Assembly: GCA_934153805.1 (NCBI GenBank) | Contig: CAKPFO010000061.1 | Location: 1-6,773, forward strand | Direction: 5' to 3' | DNA: 6,773 bases | From: an uncultured Clostridia bacterium | GTDB taxonomy: Bacteria > Bacillota > Clostridia > TANB77 > CAG-508 | Shown: positions 1 to 5,367 of the stretch, in pieces | Numbering within the stretch: position 1 is the stretch's first letter | Layout: each line of letters starts with the position of its first letter | Position numbers and translations under genes: made by a program | The notes under the pieces: generated by a model | The model's input: the letters and a program-made list of their open reading frames with translations, nothing else | Told to the model about the DNA's origin: nothing | Database searches by the model: none

Positions 1-7
1 GCAAAAG

Positions 8-50
8 AAGGACTAAGAATTCGTATACTTTATACGAATTCTTAGTCCTT
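8..50 (-). terminator. Perfect 20-bp stem hairpin downstream of the surface-protein gene
   Basis: Bases 8-27 and 31-50 are perfect reverse complements with a 3-base loop. On the minus strand the stem is followed only by a short T run (bases 3-6), so it would be a modest intrinsic terminator for the 896-residue gene, whose stop lies about 134 bases upstream. On the plus strand a run of seven T follows about 12 bases later, so it may act in both directions. Each arm contains GAATTC. Because it lies downstream of a probable DGR variable region it could also be a structural element of that system, but it is much further from the variable region than the hairpins known in phage DGRs. Confidence 0.55.
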
Positions 51-144
51 AGATATATAGTCTTTTTTTGTTTACATATTGTAATTTTATAGGGTTAAAT
101 TTCTTGTTCCTTTTAAATAATTTATCAAAAAATTTACACACTAA

Positions 145-171
145 ATTATACACTATCCTATCTTTTGTAAA
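145..171 (-). promoter_or_regulatory. Possible leftward sigma-A promoter just downstream of the surface-protein gene
   Basis: On the minus strand a perfect TATAAT (bases 150-145) is preceded by TTTACA (171-166) with a 15-base spacer, or by TTTTAC with 16. It sits immediately past the stop codon of the 896-residue gene and points off the left edge. It could start a short transcript ending at the 8-50 hairpin, or a downstream unit outside the window. Spacing is short and AT-rich DNA produces such matches by chance, so the call is tentative. Confidence 0.25.
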
Positions 172-183
172 ATGATTTCATTT

Positions 184-2874
184 CTACATTGTATATGGAC
201 TTTCGCTTGTTCCATTTCCTCCTGTTATTTTGATATCAGATTTTAGAGAAAAACAAGGGCGAAGTCCCCACGTATACGGATAGCCTCTAGCTCTGCCATC
301 ATCATCCAAAAGGCACACAAAGTAACTGATTATGTAGCCGTTGTTCCTAATAGCCGAACAATAGAAAATGCATTGACTGGATTTCGAGTTCACATCTCGA
401 GACGCTATCCAATAAATTTCTCCTGTTATCAATATATTTAAGTTTTCTAATTGTACTCCATCTGTTACATAATTTGTATCTGTATCTTTCATATTATTTG
501 CACCTTCTATTGATGAAGTAAATTCTAATTTTACTGGTCCTACATTTTCCGAATTTTTATTTATAAATGTTCCATTTTTGTTTGTGGGAACACTTCCTAC
601 ACATCTTGCATCTGTTGCATATGTTTTATTTAAATATTTTCCTGCCTCATTATTCAAGCTTGTTATTGCATTATTGTAGGAATTTCTAGCACTATTCCAG
701 TCGGGGCCTCCTAGTGTTACATTCGCTATATTTTTATCTGTTATTATTTGTAAACCATATTCTGAACTTGCATCATACAATACTCTACATGTTACTATTC
801 CATTTGTTCCTACACTATTTACTCCTGTATTATATTTTATATAATTTCCTGCTTTCAAATCTTTTGTTGTTTTTTCTTTTACCGTTACTATACAGCTTGC
901 AGATTTTCCACTGCCATCTTTTGCTGTAGCTGTTATTGTCGCTGTACCTGCTGCTACTGCTGTTATTTCACCTGTTGTACTTACTGTTGCCACTGAACTT
1001 TTATTAGTAGACCATGTTATTTCTTTGTTTGTTGCATTTGTTGGGTTTACAGTTGCTGTTAATGTTTCTTTACTACCTTTATCTAAAGTTAATGTAGTCT
1101 TATTTAACGTAATAGATGTAACTAGCGTAACTGGTGTTTTTTCTGTCTTTGCTTCGCTTATGTTTCCTGCTGCATCTTTTAGCCATATATAATATGTTGT
1201 GTTTGCAGTTAATCCTGTTACTTGCTTATTATTTAATGCTGTTGTACTTGTACAACTATCAAAACTTGTTGGTTCTGCACTCGATGTTGTTACCTTGTAT
1301 CCTATTATTCCACTTGCATTGTCTGTTCCACTAAATGTTATACTGTTTGATGTTGATGATGTTGTTGTTACTTTTGGTTTTTCAGTATCTATTTTTGTTA
1401 CCTCTCCTACTGCGTAACTTCCTCCATTTGTTCCATCAAATAAACGTACATATATATAACCATTTGCTGTAAACTCTTGTGCCATCTTGTTTTCCCAATT
1501 TGTTGCAGTTTTACTTGTTTGTAATGTATAGCCTGTTGGTATTGTTGTTTTTAAACTTGCTGTTACTGTTACTTTTTTATTTGTCCAGTCTGATGAACTA
1601 TATGTAAAGTTTATGTCTGCTTGTGTTATTCCTGTTGCTTCATCTGTTTTTATTGTTACTGGTTCACTCACATTCTCTGCTTTGTCTTTTAGCCATACAT
1701 AGTATTCCGTTTTTTGTGATCTTTCTCCTATTGTTATATTATTTAGTGCTTTTGTATTATCTACAGCTACAAAATTTGTTGGTTCTACCTTTGTAGTTGT
1801 TACTGCATATCCTATTATTCCACTTGCATTATCTGTTCCACTAAATGTTATACTGTTTGATGTTGATGATGATGTTGTTACTTTTGGTTTTTCAGTATCT
1901 ATTTTTGTTACCTCTCCTACTGCGTAACTTCCTCCATTTGTTCCATCAAATAAACGTACATATATATAACCATTTGCTGTAAACTCTTGTGTTGTTGTAT
2001 TTTCCCATTTTGTCATATCCTTACTTGTTTGTAATGTATAGCCTGTTGGTATTTCTACTTTTGCATTTACTGTTACTACTATTTTATCTTTTGTCCATTC
2101 ATTTGGATTATATGTAAATTCTAGGTCTGCTTGTGTTAGCTCGGCTACAGTTACTGTTCTTATTACATTTGTTTCACTTTCTGCTATTCCATTTTTGTTT
2201 TCTACTTCTATTTTTATTTTAAACTCTCTATTTTGCTCTAGTCCTGTAAATATATATTCTCCAGTTTTATTTGTTTCTTTCTTTTTATATTCTTCTCCAC
2301 TTGTTACATCTTTTATATAAAATCTGTATTCTCCTCCATCTACTCTTGTTGCATCTACTTTTACCTCTATTGAACTCGTTGTAGATTTTGTATTTACGCT
2401 CTTTATTTTTGGTAATAACTTTCCTGCTTTTCCTTCATACTCTAGTCCTATGCTTCCATCATCTTTTTTTGCTACTGTATATATGTACTTGTTATCTACT
2501 AGTATTGTTTTTATATTACTATCTGCTGTGTCTTCTATATCACTTTCATCTATCATTCCTTGGTCAACTAAATATTTTAGATAATTTTCTAGTGTTAGGC
2601 TTTCTCCTCCTAAAGCTATTCTGGCTTCTGCTTGTTTTAGCTCAAATTTTTCTTTTATTTCTGCTGTTTCTTGCATCTCTTTTGCTTTAACTGCTTTAGT
2701 AAATATTCCGTTTTCCCCTATTGTCATATTTATAGATACTCCTGCAATGACTATCATTACTACTATTGTGACTATTAATGCAATTAATGTTATACCTTCG
2801 TTATTCCTTTTTATACAGTTTTCTTTGTTTAATTTTATATCGTTTTCGAGACTATTTCTATTTAACTTTTTCAT
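184..2874 (-). CDS. Prepilin-like, Ig/Fn3-repeat surface protein with a DGR-like variable C-terminal domain
   Basis: The 896-residue protein is probably exported and cell-surface exposed. Residues 1-27 form a basic leader ending E-G, followed by a hydrophobic helix (28-48, ITLIALIVTIVVMIVIAGVS) typical of prepilin-peptidase substrates; cleavage is expected after G27. Residue 5 of the mature form is Ala, not the usual Glu. A helical region follows (60-90). Residues 158-245 look Fn3-like. Two tandem modules of 170 residues follow (246-415 and 416-585), each an Ig-like half starting TQAD plus an Fn3-like half with the FSGTDNASGIIGY motif. A BIG2 (bacterial Ig-like group 2) domain spans 585-666. 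The C-terminal domain (672-896) contains YWIASR near 821-826 and GLRPCFSLKSDIKITGG near its end, resembling C-type-lectin/FGE-like domains of DGR targets. The ATG start has an AAAGGAGAG ribosome binding site at 2886-2894, overlapping the stop of the upstream gene 19 bases away, so the two are co-transcribed. Role as a variable adhesin or minor pilin is inferred. Confidence 0.85.
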   Translation of the reverse strand: MKKLNRNSLENDIKLNKENCIKRNNEGITLIALIVTIVVMIVIAGVSINMTIGENGIFTKAVKAKEMQETAEIKEKFELKQAEARIALGGESLTLENYLKYLVDQGMIDESDIEDTADSNIKTILVDNKYIYTVAKKDDGSIGLEYEGKAGKLLPKIKSVNTKSTTSSIEVKVDATRVDGGEYRFYIKDVTSGEEYKKKETNKTGEYIFTGLEQNREFKIKIEVENKNGIAESETNVIRTVTVAELTQADLEFTYNPNEWTKDKIVVTVNAKVEIPTGYTLQTSKDMTKWENTTTQEFTANGYIYVRLFDGTNGGSYAVGEVTKIDTEKPKVTTSSSTSNSITFSGTDNASGIIGYAVTTTKVEPTNFVAVDNTKALNNITIGERSQKTEYYVWLKDKAENVSEPVTIKTDEATGITQADINFTYSSSDWTNKKVTVTASLKTTIPTGYTLQTSKTATNWENKMAQEFTANGYIYVRLFDGTNGGSYAVGEVTKIDTEKPKVTTTSSTSNSITFSGTDNASGIIGYKVTTSSAEPTSFDSCTSTTALNNKQVTGLTANTTYYIWLKDAAGNISEAKTEKTPVTLVTSITLNKTTLTLDKGSKETLTATVNPTNATNKEITWSTNKSSVATVSTTGEITAVAAGTATITATAKDGSGKSASCIVTVKEKTTKDLKAGNYIKYNTGVNSVGTNGIVTCRVLYDASSEYGLQIITDKNIANVTLGGPDWNSARNSYNNAITSLNNEAGKYLNKTYATDARCVGSVPTNKNGTFINKNSENVGPVKLEFTSSIEGANNMKDTDTNYVTDGVQLENLNILITGEIYWIASRDVNSKSSQCIFYCSAIRNNGYIISYFVCLLDDDGRARGYPYTWGLRPCFSLKSDIKITGGNGTSESPYTM
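253..411 (-). other. Putative DGR variable region (VR) in the C-terminal domain
   Basis: These 53 codons (residues 822-874) differ sharply from the rest of the gene. By hand count G+C is about 45%, and 25 of 53 codons end in G or C, with GCG, TCG, TCC, GGC, CCG, ACG and CGC that are rare elsewhere in the window. The encoded stretch has a mixed Y, C, D, R, I, N and S composition between fixed-looking anchors (YW-ASR before, W-G-L-R-P after), as in the CLec-fold variable domains of DGR targets. The GC-rich end (TGGGGACTTCGCCC) is where an initiation-of-mutagenic-homology site would be expected. No template repeat or reverse transcriptase is visible in the window, so the assignment is inference from composition and domain type. 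Confidence 0.6.
1120..2139 (-). repeat. Two tandem 510-bp modules inside the surface-protein gene
   Basis: Module 1 spans 2139-1630 (residues 246-415) and module 2 spans 1629 to about 1120 (416-585), offset by exactly 510 bases. Within them, 1811-1990 and 1301-1480 match at 178 of 180 positions (differences at 1321/1831 and 1352/1862), while flanking parts of the modules have diverged strongly. This points to recent gene conversion or selection on the core covering TANGYIYVRLFDGTNGG through FSGTDNASG. Confidence 0.9.
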
Positions 2875-2893
2875 ATGTTATTTTTCTCTCCTT

Positions 2894-3358
2894 TTATTTT
2901 TTCACTACTCTAAAGTCATATATTCCGGTATAATCTTGTTGCATAGATGTGTTTAATTGTGTGCTTTCTCCTGCTTTTAGTGGTGAAATTATTCCTGGTA
3001 CTGTTGCTATTTCTGCTTTATTTTCATCTAGTAGTACTATGTTTATTAACATTACCTGTGTTTCCATGCTTCCAGTATTTTTTACATCTGCTAACAATAC
3101 AGATTGTCCATTTTTATTTGTTAATTGAATATTCCCTATTTCCAAATTATCTAACTTTTTAGTTTCTTTTAATTTTGTACTTGTATTTAATTTTGTCCCA
3201 TCCTCTAATACTTGTACATATTCTTGAGTATTTGCTCTTAACTGTTCTATATTCTCTTTTACAACTTCTTTCTTACTATTTTTTACTATTAGTACTATTA
3301 TAAGTAACACTGTTATTGCTACTAACACTAATATCCATTTTTTCTCATTTCTTTTCAT
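2894..3358 (-). CDS. Membrane-anchored FxLYD-like protein, partner of the prepilin-like gene
   Basis: The protein has 154 residues. A short basic N-terminus (MKRNEKK) precedes one membrane helix at 8-25, then a linker and an extracytoplasmic beta-rich domain from about 70. The segments LADVKNTGSMETQVMLINIV, LLDENKAEIATVPG and LKAGESTQLN follow the FxLYD pattern of an added-on Ig-like fold (V-N-T-G, then L-D-x-x-x, then P-L-x-x-G-E-S). The ATG has a strong AGGAGGAG site at 3364-3371. It is the first gene of a two-gene operon, with only 19 bases before the next start. From recollection, proteins of this layout recur beside prepilin-like genes in Clostridia, which would suggest a role in assembling or anchoring that surface protein; the exact function is unknown. 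Confidence 0.8.
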   Translation of the reverse strand: MKRNEKKWILVLVAITVLLIIVLIVKNSKKEVVKENIEQLRANTQEYVQVLEDGTKLNTSTKLKETKKLDNLEIGNIQLTNKNGQSVLLADVKNTGSMETQVMLINIVLLDENKAEIATVPGIISPLKAGESTQLNTSMQQDYTGIYDFRVVKK

Positions 3359-3426
3359 TACAACTCCTCCTATTTTCTCGACTTTTTAGTCTTTTTTATT
3401 TTTCTTTATAACATATTAAAATACAC

Positions 3427-3490
3427 AAAAAGAGACAGAATAAATCTACCAAAATTGCATATCGCAAAAATAGCAGAAAACTCTATCTCT
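3427..3490 (-). terminator. Terminator-like or attenuator hairpin in the operon leader
   Basis: On the minus-strand RNA, bases 3490-3481 (AGAGATAGAG) pair with 3440-3431 (TTCTGTCTCT) over 10 bp including G-U pairs. An inner stem joins 3476-3471 with 3451-3446, and a small TTGC/GCAA hairpin lies at 3467-3455. Five T follow the outer stem (3431-3427). It lies downstream of the leader promoter and leader ORF and upstream of the 154-residue gene, so it would act either as an attenuator or as a read-through barrier for the gene at 3727-4074. It matches no riboswitch class I recognise. Confidence 0.45.
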
Positions 3491-3513
3491 ACTTATATTT
3501 AGTTTATATTTAA

Positions 3514-3573
3514 TTAAATTGCCGATATATATATATATATATATACAGCCTCAACGTTTCTAGAGTTCAACAT
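3514..3573 (-). CDS. Possible 19-codon leader peptide
   Basis: This short ORF starts at ATG 3573-3571 with an AGGAG ribosome binding site at 3588-3584, ten bases upstream, and encodes MLNSRNVEAVYIYIYISAI before TAA. Its repetitive Tyr-Ile part is the AT dinucleotide tract. It lies about 50 bases after the predicted transcription start and 23 bases before the terminator-like hairpin at 3427-3490, the arrangement of a transcription-attenuation leader. The tract with flanking GCTG/CGGC could itself fold into a hairpin that translation would open. It is below normal gene-calling length, and coding is not proven. Confidence 0.35.
   Translation of the reverse strand: MLNSRNVEAVYIYIYISAI
3525..3545. 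repeat. AT dinucleotide tract
   Basis: Ten AT units plus a final A, flanked by GCCG on the left and CAGC on the right, so the transcript can fold as a long AU stem closed by four pairs (one G-U). It encodes the Tyr-Ile repeat of the possible leader peptide. Such tracts are prone to slippage; loss or gain of one dinucleotide would frameshift the leader ORF. Confidence 0.9.
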
Positions 3574-3627
3574 TTTTATATTTCTCCTACATTTTTTCTT
3601 GTTCTTTAATGAATATCTTCTTAGGAT

Positions 3628-3656
3628 ATTTTACCAATTATTTACTATGTAGTCAA
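3628..3656 (-). promoter_or_regulatory. Sigma-A promoter of the FxLYD/prepilin-like operon
   Basis: On the minus strand, -35 TTGACT (3656-3651) and -10 TAAAAT (3633-3628) are separated by exactly 17 bases. A TGG directly before the -10 makes it an extended -10. The predicted start near 3621 gives a leader of about 260 nt before the 154-residue gene. It is the best promoter match in the window. Confidence 0.7.
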
Positions 3657-3660
3657 TATT

Positions 3661-3699
3661 TGTAACAAAAATGTAACTCAAATGTAAATCAGTCGTAAC
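3661..3699 (-). promoter_or_regulatory. Four direct repeats with 11-bp period: PhoP/OmpR-type operator
   Basis: On the minus strand the hexamers GTTACG (3699-3694), TTTACA (3688-3683), GTTACA (3677-3672) and GTTACA (3666-3661) are separated by exactly 5 bases each, and the last ends 4 bases before the -35 box. PhoP boxes of Bacillus have this form: TT(A/T/C)ACA-like hexamers with 5-bp gaps, bound by OmpR-family response-regulator dimers. The site is placed to activate the promoter at 3628-3656. Which regulator binds cannot be told from this window. Confidence 0.55.
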
Positions 3700-3726
3700 A
3701 TTCATAAATAGGAACTAGTCTTTCTT

Positions 3727-4074
3727 TTATTTACATAGCATTATTATAAAGCAAAAAGCTGAAAATACTCCAAGTAAGATTGCCATATATTTTAATTTTT
3801 TGCATTTTTCTTTTAATTTTTTGGTTTCTTTACTTTCTTTAATGTCCTTTTTTTCTAATTTCTTTATATATTCTGAAACAATTAATTCCGCTTCTTTTAC
3901 TACATAATTGCCCTCTTTTACTTTCTCATCTTTATTGTCTAGCGACTTACTATTTCTAACACATTCCTCTTTATGTATTTTCACATTATCTTTAAGTACC
4001 ACAAATGCTTCTTCTATCATATTTGAAGGTATATTCTTTAACACTACTATATTTTTCATTTTTTCTATATCCAT
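3727..4074 (-). CDS. Small tail-anchored membrane protein of unknown function
   Basis: The protein has 115 residues. The N-terminus (KNIVVLKNIPSNMIEEAFVVL) is the best-ordered part. The middle (about 35-95) is very rich in Lys and Glu and likely helical or coiled coil. The end is a single membrane helix (96-114, ILLGVFSAFCFIIML), so it is probably a cytoplasmic protein held by its C-terminus. The ATG has an AGGAGG site seven bases upstream, lying within the 64-bp segment that is repeated at 4691-4754. That segment directly follows yyaC in its other copy, so this gene may once have followed an intact yyaC in an operon. I do not recognise the family. Internal M6 is a less likely start because the ribosome binding site fits M1. 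Confidence 0.75.
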   Translation of the reverse strand: MDIEKMKNIVVLKNIPSNMIEEAFVVLKDNVKIHKEECVRNSKSLDNKDEKVKEGNYVVKEAELIVSEYIKKLEKKDIKESKETKKLKEKCKKLKYMAILLGVFSAFCFIIMLCK

Positions 4075-4136
4075 ATAAATTCCTCCTACCAGTGTTATTT
4101 ATATAGATTTTTTCCATTTTTTCTATCTTTATACTT
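4073..4136. repeat. 64-bp direct repeat, copy A (5' region of the 115-residue gene)
   Basis: Identical over all 64 bases to 4691-4754 (offset 618). It contains the AGGAGG ribosome binding site and ends at the start codon of the gene at 3727-4074. On its right it joins the yyaC-like fragment at 4137. Confidence 0.95.
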
Positions 4137-4207
4137 TTAACTTTTGCAATTTTGACACTAGTAATTTCTTTAATTCTAAATTATGCATTTTATCTTCATA
4201 TTTTTAA
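4137..4207 (-). pseudogene. Decayed fragment of the yyaC 5' region
   Basis: This stretch aligns with the start region of the intact yyaC (about 5288-5370). Shared blocks include AACTTTTGCA, CACTAG, CTAAATTATGCA and ATTTTTAAA on the plus strand; in the best 26-base block 20 positions match, five of the six changes being C to T on the plus strand. The GGAGGG ribosome binding site of the intact gene is destroyed here (AAAGAA). The fragment reads a few codons similar to yyaC (HNL, LLV) and then runs straight into the 64-bp repeat, which in the intact copy follows the yyaC stop. The junction falls at AAGTRTA, present both near the yyaC start and just after its stop, so an internal deletion by microhomology is the simplest explanation. 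Confidence 0.65.
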
Positions 4208-4259
4208 ATTATCAATAAATTAATTCTATTTTTTTCTAATGCAGATGAAAATTTTCCAT

Positions 4260-4295
4260 AAAAAAGGCCTTGAATTTAATCTCTTAAACTCAAAG
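4260..4295 (-). terminator. Intrinsic terminator of the antitoxin gene
   Basis: On the minus strand, 4295-4284 (CTTTGAGTTTAA) pairs with 4279-4268 (TTAAATTCAAGG) over 12 bp with two G-U pairs and a GAGA loop, followed by CC and a run of six T (4265-4260). It begins 8 bases after the stop of the 78-residue gene. Confidence 0.75.
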
Positions 4296-4303
4296 CGAAA
4301 TAT

Positions 4304-4540
4304 TTATATTCCATGTTTTTCTTTCCATTCCTTAAAAACTTCTCTGGCATCTTTTACTCTACCATTTCTTATATCATCTTCTGCCTTTAATAGATGTTCT
4401 TCTATATCTTTTTTTAATAATTTTTCTCTATATTCTTCCATTTTCATAATTACAACATTGTTCTTATTCATAGTGATAACCATTTCTCCATTTTGATTAA
4501 TCGCCGTTTTTAAATCTTGAATATTGGTTACTTCTCTCAT
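4304..4540 (-). CDS. Orphan Phd/YefM-type antitoxin-like protein
   Basis: The protein has 78 residues. The N-terminal half (MREVTNIQDLKTAINQNGEMVITMNKNNVVIMKMEEYREK) follows the Phd/YefM antitoxin pattern: a short strand, a helix (IQDL), a strand reading VITMNKNNVVIM that recalls the family's v-i-t-k-n-G-k-p-v-a-V-l, and then the M-E-E-Y helix. The charged C-terminal half (41-78) would be the toxin-binding tail. Such proteins neutralise RelE/ParE or Doc-type toxins and repress their own operon. A ribosome binding site AGAGGTG lies 7 bases before the ATG. A palindromic operator and promoter lie upstream and a terminator 8 bases after the stop, leaving no room for a toxin gene. It is therefore monocistronic: a solitary antitoxin, an anti-addiction relic, or a repurposed regulator. 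Confidence 0.7.
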   Translation of the reverse strand: MREVTNIQDLKTAINQNGEMVITMNKNNVVIMKMEEYREKLLKKDIEEHLLKAEDDIRNGRVKDAREVFKEWKEKHGI

Positions 4541-4557
4541 TTCAATGCACCTCTTTT

Positions 4558-4577
4558 CTATACTATAAATAGTATAG
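4558..4577. promoter_or_regulatory. 20-bp palindromic operator of the antitoxin-like gene
   Basis: ctatactataaatagtatag has perfect 8-bp arms (4558-4565 and 4570-4577) around a 4-base centre. It covers the -10 box and lies between promoter and ribosome binding site, the usual place for autorepression by Phd/YefM proteins. Confidence 0.65.
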
Positions 4578-4599
4578 CATACATTTTACTATTTTTGAA
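4571..4599 (-). promoter_or_regulatory. Promoter of the antitoxin-like gene
   Basis: On the minus strand -10 TATACT (4576-4571) carries an extended TGC directly upstream, and a weaker -35 TTCAAA lies at 4599-4594 with a 17-base spacer. The -10 is inside the palindromic operator. Confidence 0.6.
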
Positions 4600-4690
4600 C
4601 ACTTTTCGTAGATTTTATAAATTTATTATTTGTAACTAGTTTCAGTATATAATATTTCTTCTTTTCTGTTTTTAATATTATTCATATTTT

Positions 4691-4754
4691 ATATAAATTC
4701 CTCCTACCAGTGTTATTTATATAGATTTTTTCCATTTTTTCTATCTTTATACTT
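4691..4754. repeat. 64-bp direct repeat, copy B (after intact yyaC)
   Basis: Identical to 4073-4136. Here it starts within the yyaC stop codon and carries an orphan AGGAGG with no proper gene behind it; only a 19-codon ORF (4626-4685) follows, 14 bases away. The repeat marks the edge of a duplicated block. Confidence 0.95.
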
Positions 4755-5310
4755 ACATATTTTTTATAGATTCAAATATACCATTCGCAACGACATCGGC
4801 TAAAGTCATTACAACATTTAATGAAATATTTTGTAATATTTTAAAATTATATTTTGGCATTTTACAATCTTTACCTACAACTGCTTTAACACCAATGTTT
4901 CCTATTTCTACTTTATCTTTTTTTAGTCCTTCTCCTAAACTTACATTTTTATTAGTTATAATTATCTTACCTATATTTTCTTTGGACGATAGTGCTGCAT
5001 CTATTACCACAATGCAAGAATTTTTATTTTCATCTTTTACTTTTTTTAACACTTCTAATATATTTGTATAATTTATATTTTTTTCCAAGCTTCCATATAT
5101 ATTTACATTATATATGTTATAGTCTTCTAGTAGTTGCATAAGTTTTGTACCTACTAAAGGGCCAAAACAATCACCTGTCATTTTATCTGTTCCTATACAC
5201 AACAATGCAATTTGCTTATAATTATTTTTCTTTTTTTCATTTATCAAAACTCTATAAAATTCTCTTGTAAACACTTCTTGTACACTTTCAACTTTTGCAT
5301 AATTTAGCAC
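4753..5310 (-). CDS. yyaC: YyaC-type sporulation protein (DUF1256, GPR-like protease fold)
   Basis: The family is related to the germination protease GPR and hydrogenase-maturation peptidases and is confined to spore formers; its substrate is unsettled. The protein has the family signature CIGTDKMTGDCFGPLVGTKL with two acidic residues (D42 and D47 in this numbering), then YGSLE, the strand VVIDAALSS with D104, and a C-terminal part with GNIGVKAVV and LQNISLNVVMTLADVVANG. I place the start at GTG 5310-5308, giving 185 residues, because GGAGGG (5323-5318) sits 7 bases upstream. A longer reading frame from TTG 5448 would add 46 residues, but these are translated from a palindromic repeat (GTGHFCP...) and lack a sound ribosome binding site. 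The block TGCATAATTTAG just upstream is conserved in the decayed copy and might be part of a sporulation sigma promoter, but the spacing is poor. A decayed partial copy lies at 4137-4207. Confidence 0.85.
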   Translation of the reverse strand: MLNYAKVESVQEVFTREFYRVLINEKKKNNYKQIALLCIGTDKMTGDCFGPLVGTKLMQLLEDYNIYNVNIYGSLEKNINYTNILEVLKKVKDENKNSCIVVIDAALSSKENIGKIIITNKNVSLGEGLKKDKVEIGNIGVKAVVGKDCKMPKYNFKILQNISLNVVMTLADVVANGIFESIKNM

Positions 5311-5367
5311 TAGCAATCCCTCCAATACTAAATTATGCACTTTGTAAATTTTTATACATATATTTTT

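Noticed and set aside
714..1417. Plus-strand open frames opposite the surface gene (for example 714-929, 1134-1334, 1199-1417)
   Set aside because: They are rich in Leu, Phe and Tyr as expected for the complement of an AT-rich gene, lack ribosome binding sites and lie antisense to a clearly coding frame.
3359..3620. Cyclic-di-GMP riboswitch in the leader of the prepilin-like operon
   Set aside because: Such switches often precede pilin genes, but I find no class I or class II core sequence here; the visible structure is a simple nested hairpin.
4151..4180. Plus-strand TTGACA near 4153 followed by TCTAAA
   Set aside because: It falls inside the decayed yyaC fragment, the -10 is poor, and no plus-strand gene follows.
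4626..4685. A 19-codon minus-strand ORF (MNNIKNRKEEILYTETSYK) after the second 64-bp repeat
   Set aside because: The AGGAGG in the repeat is 14 bases from the ATG, too far for good use. The peptide resembles nothing recognisable and is probably chance behind a duplicated ribosome binding site.
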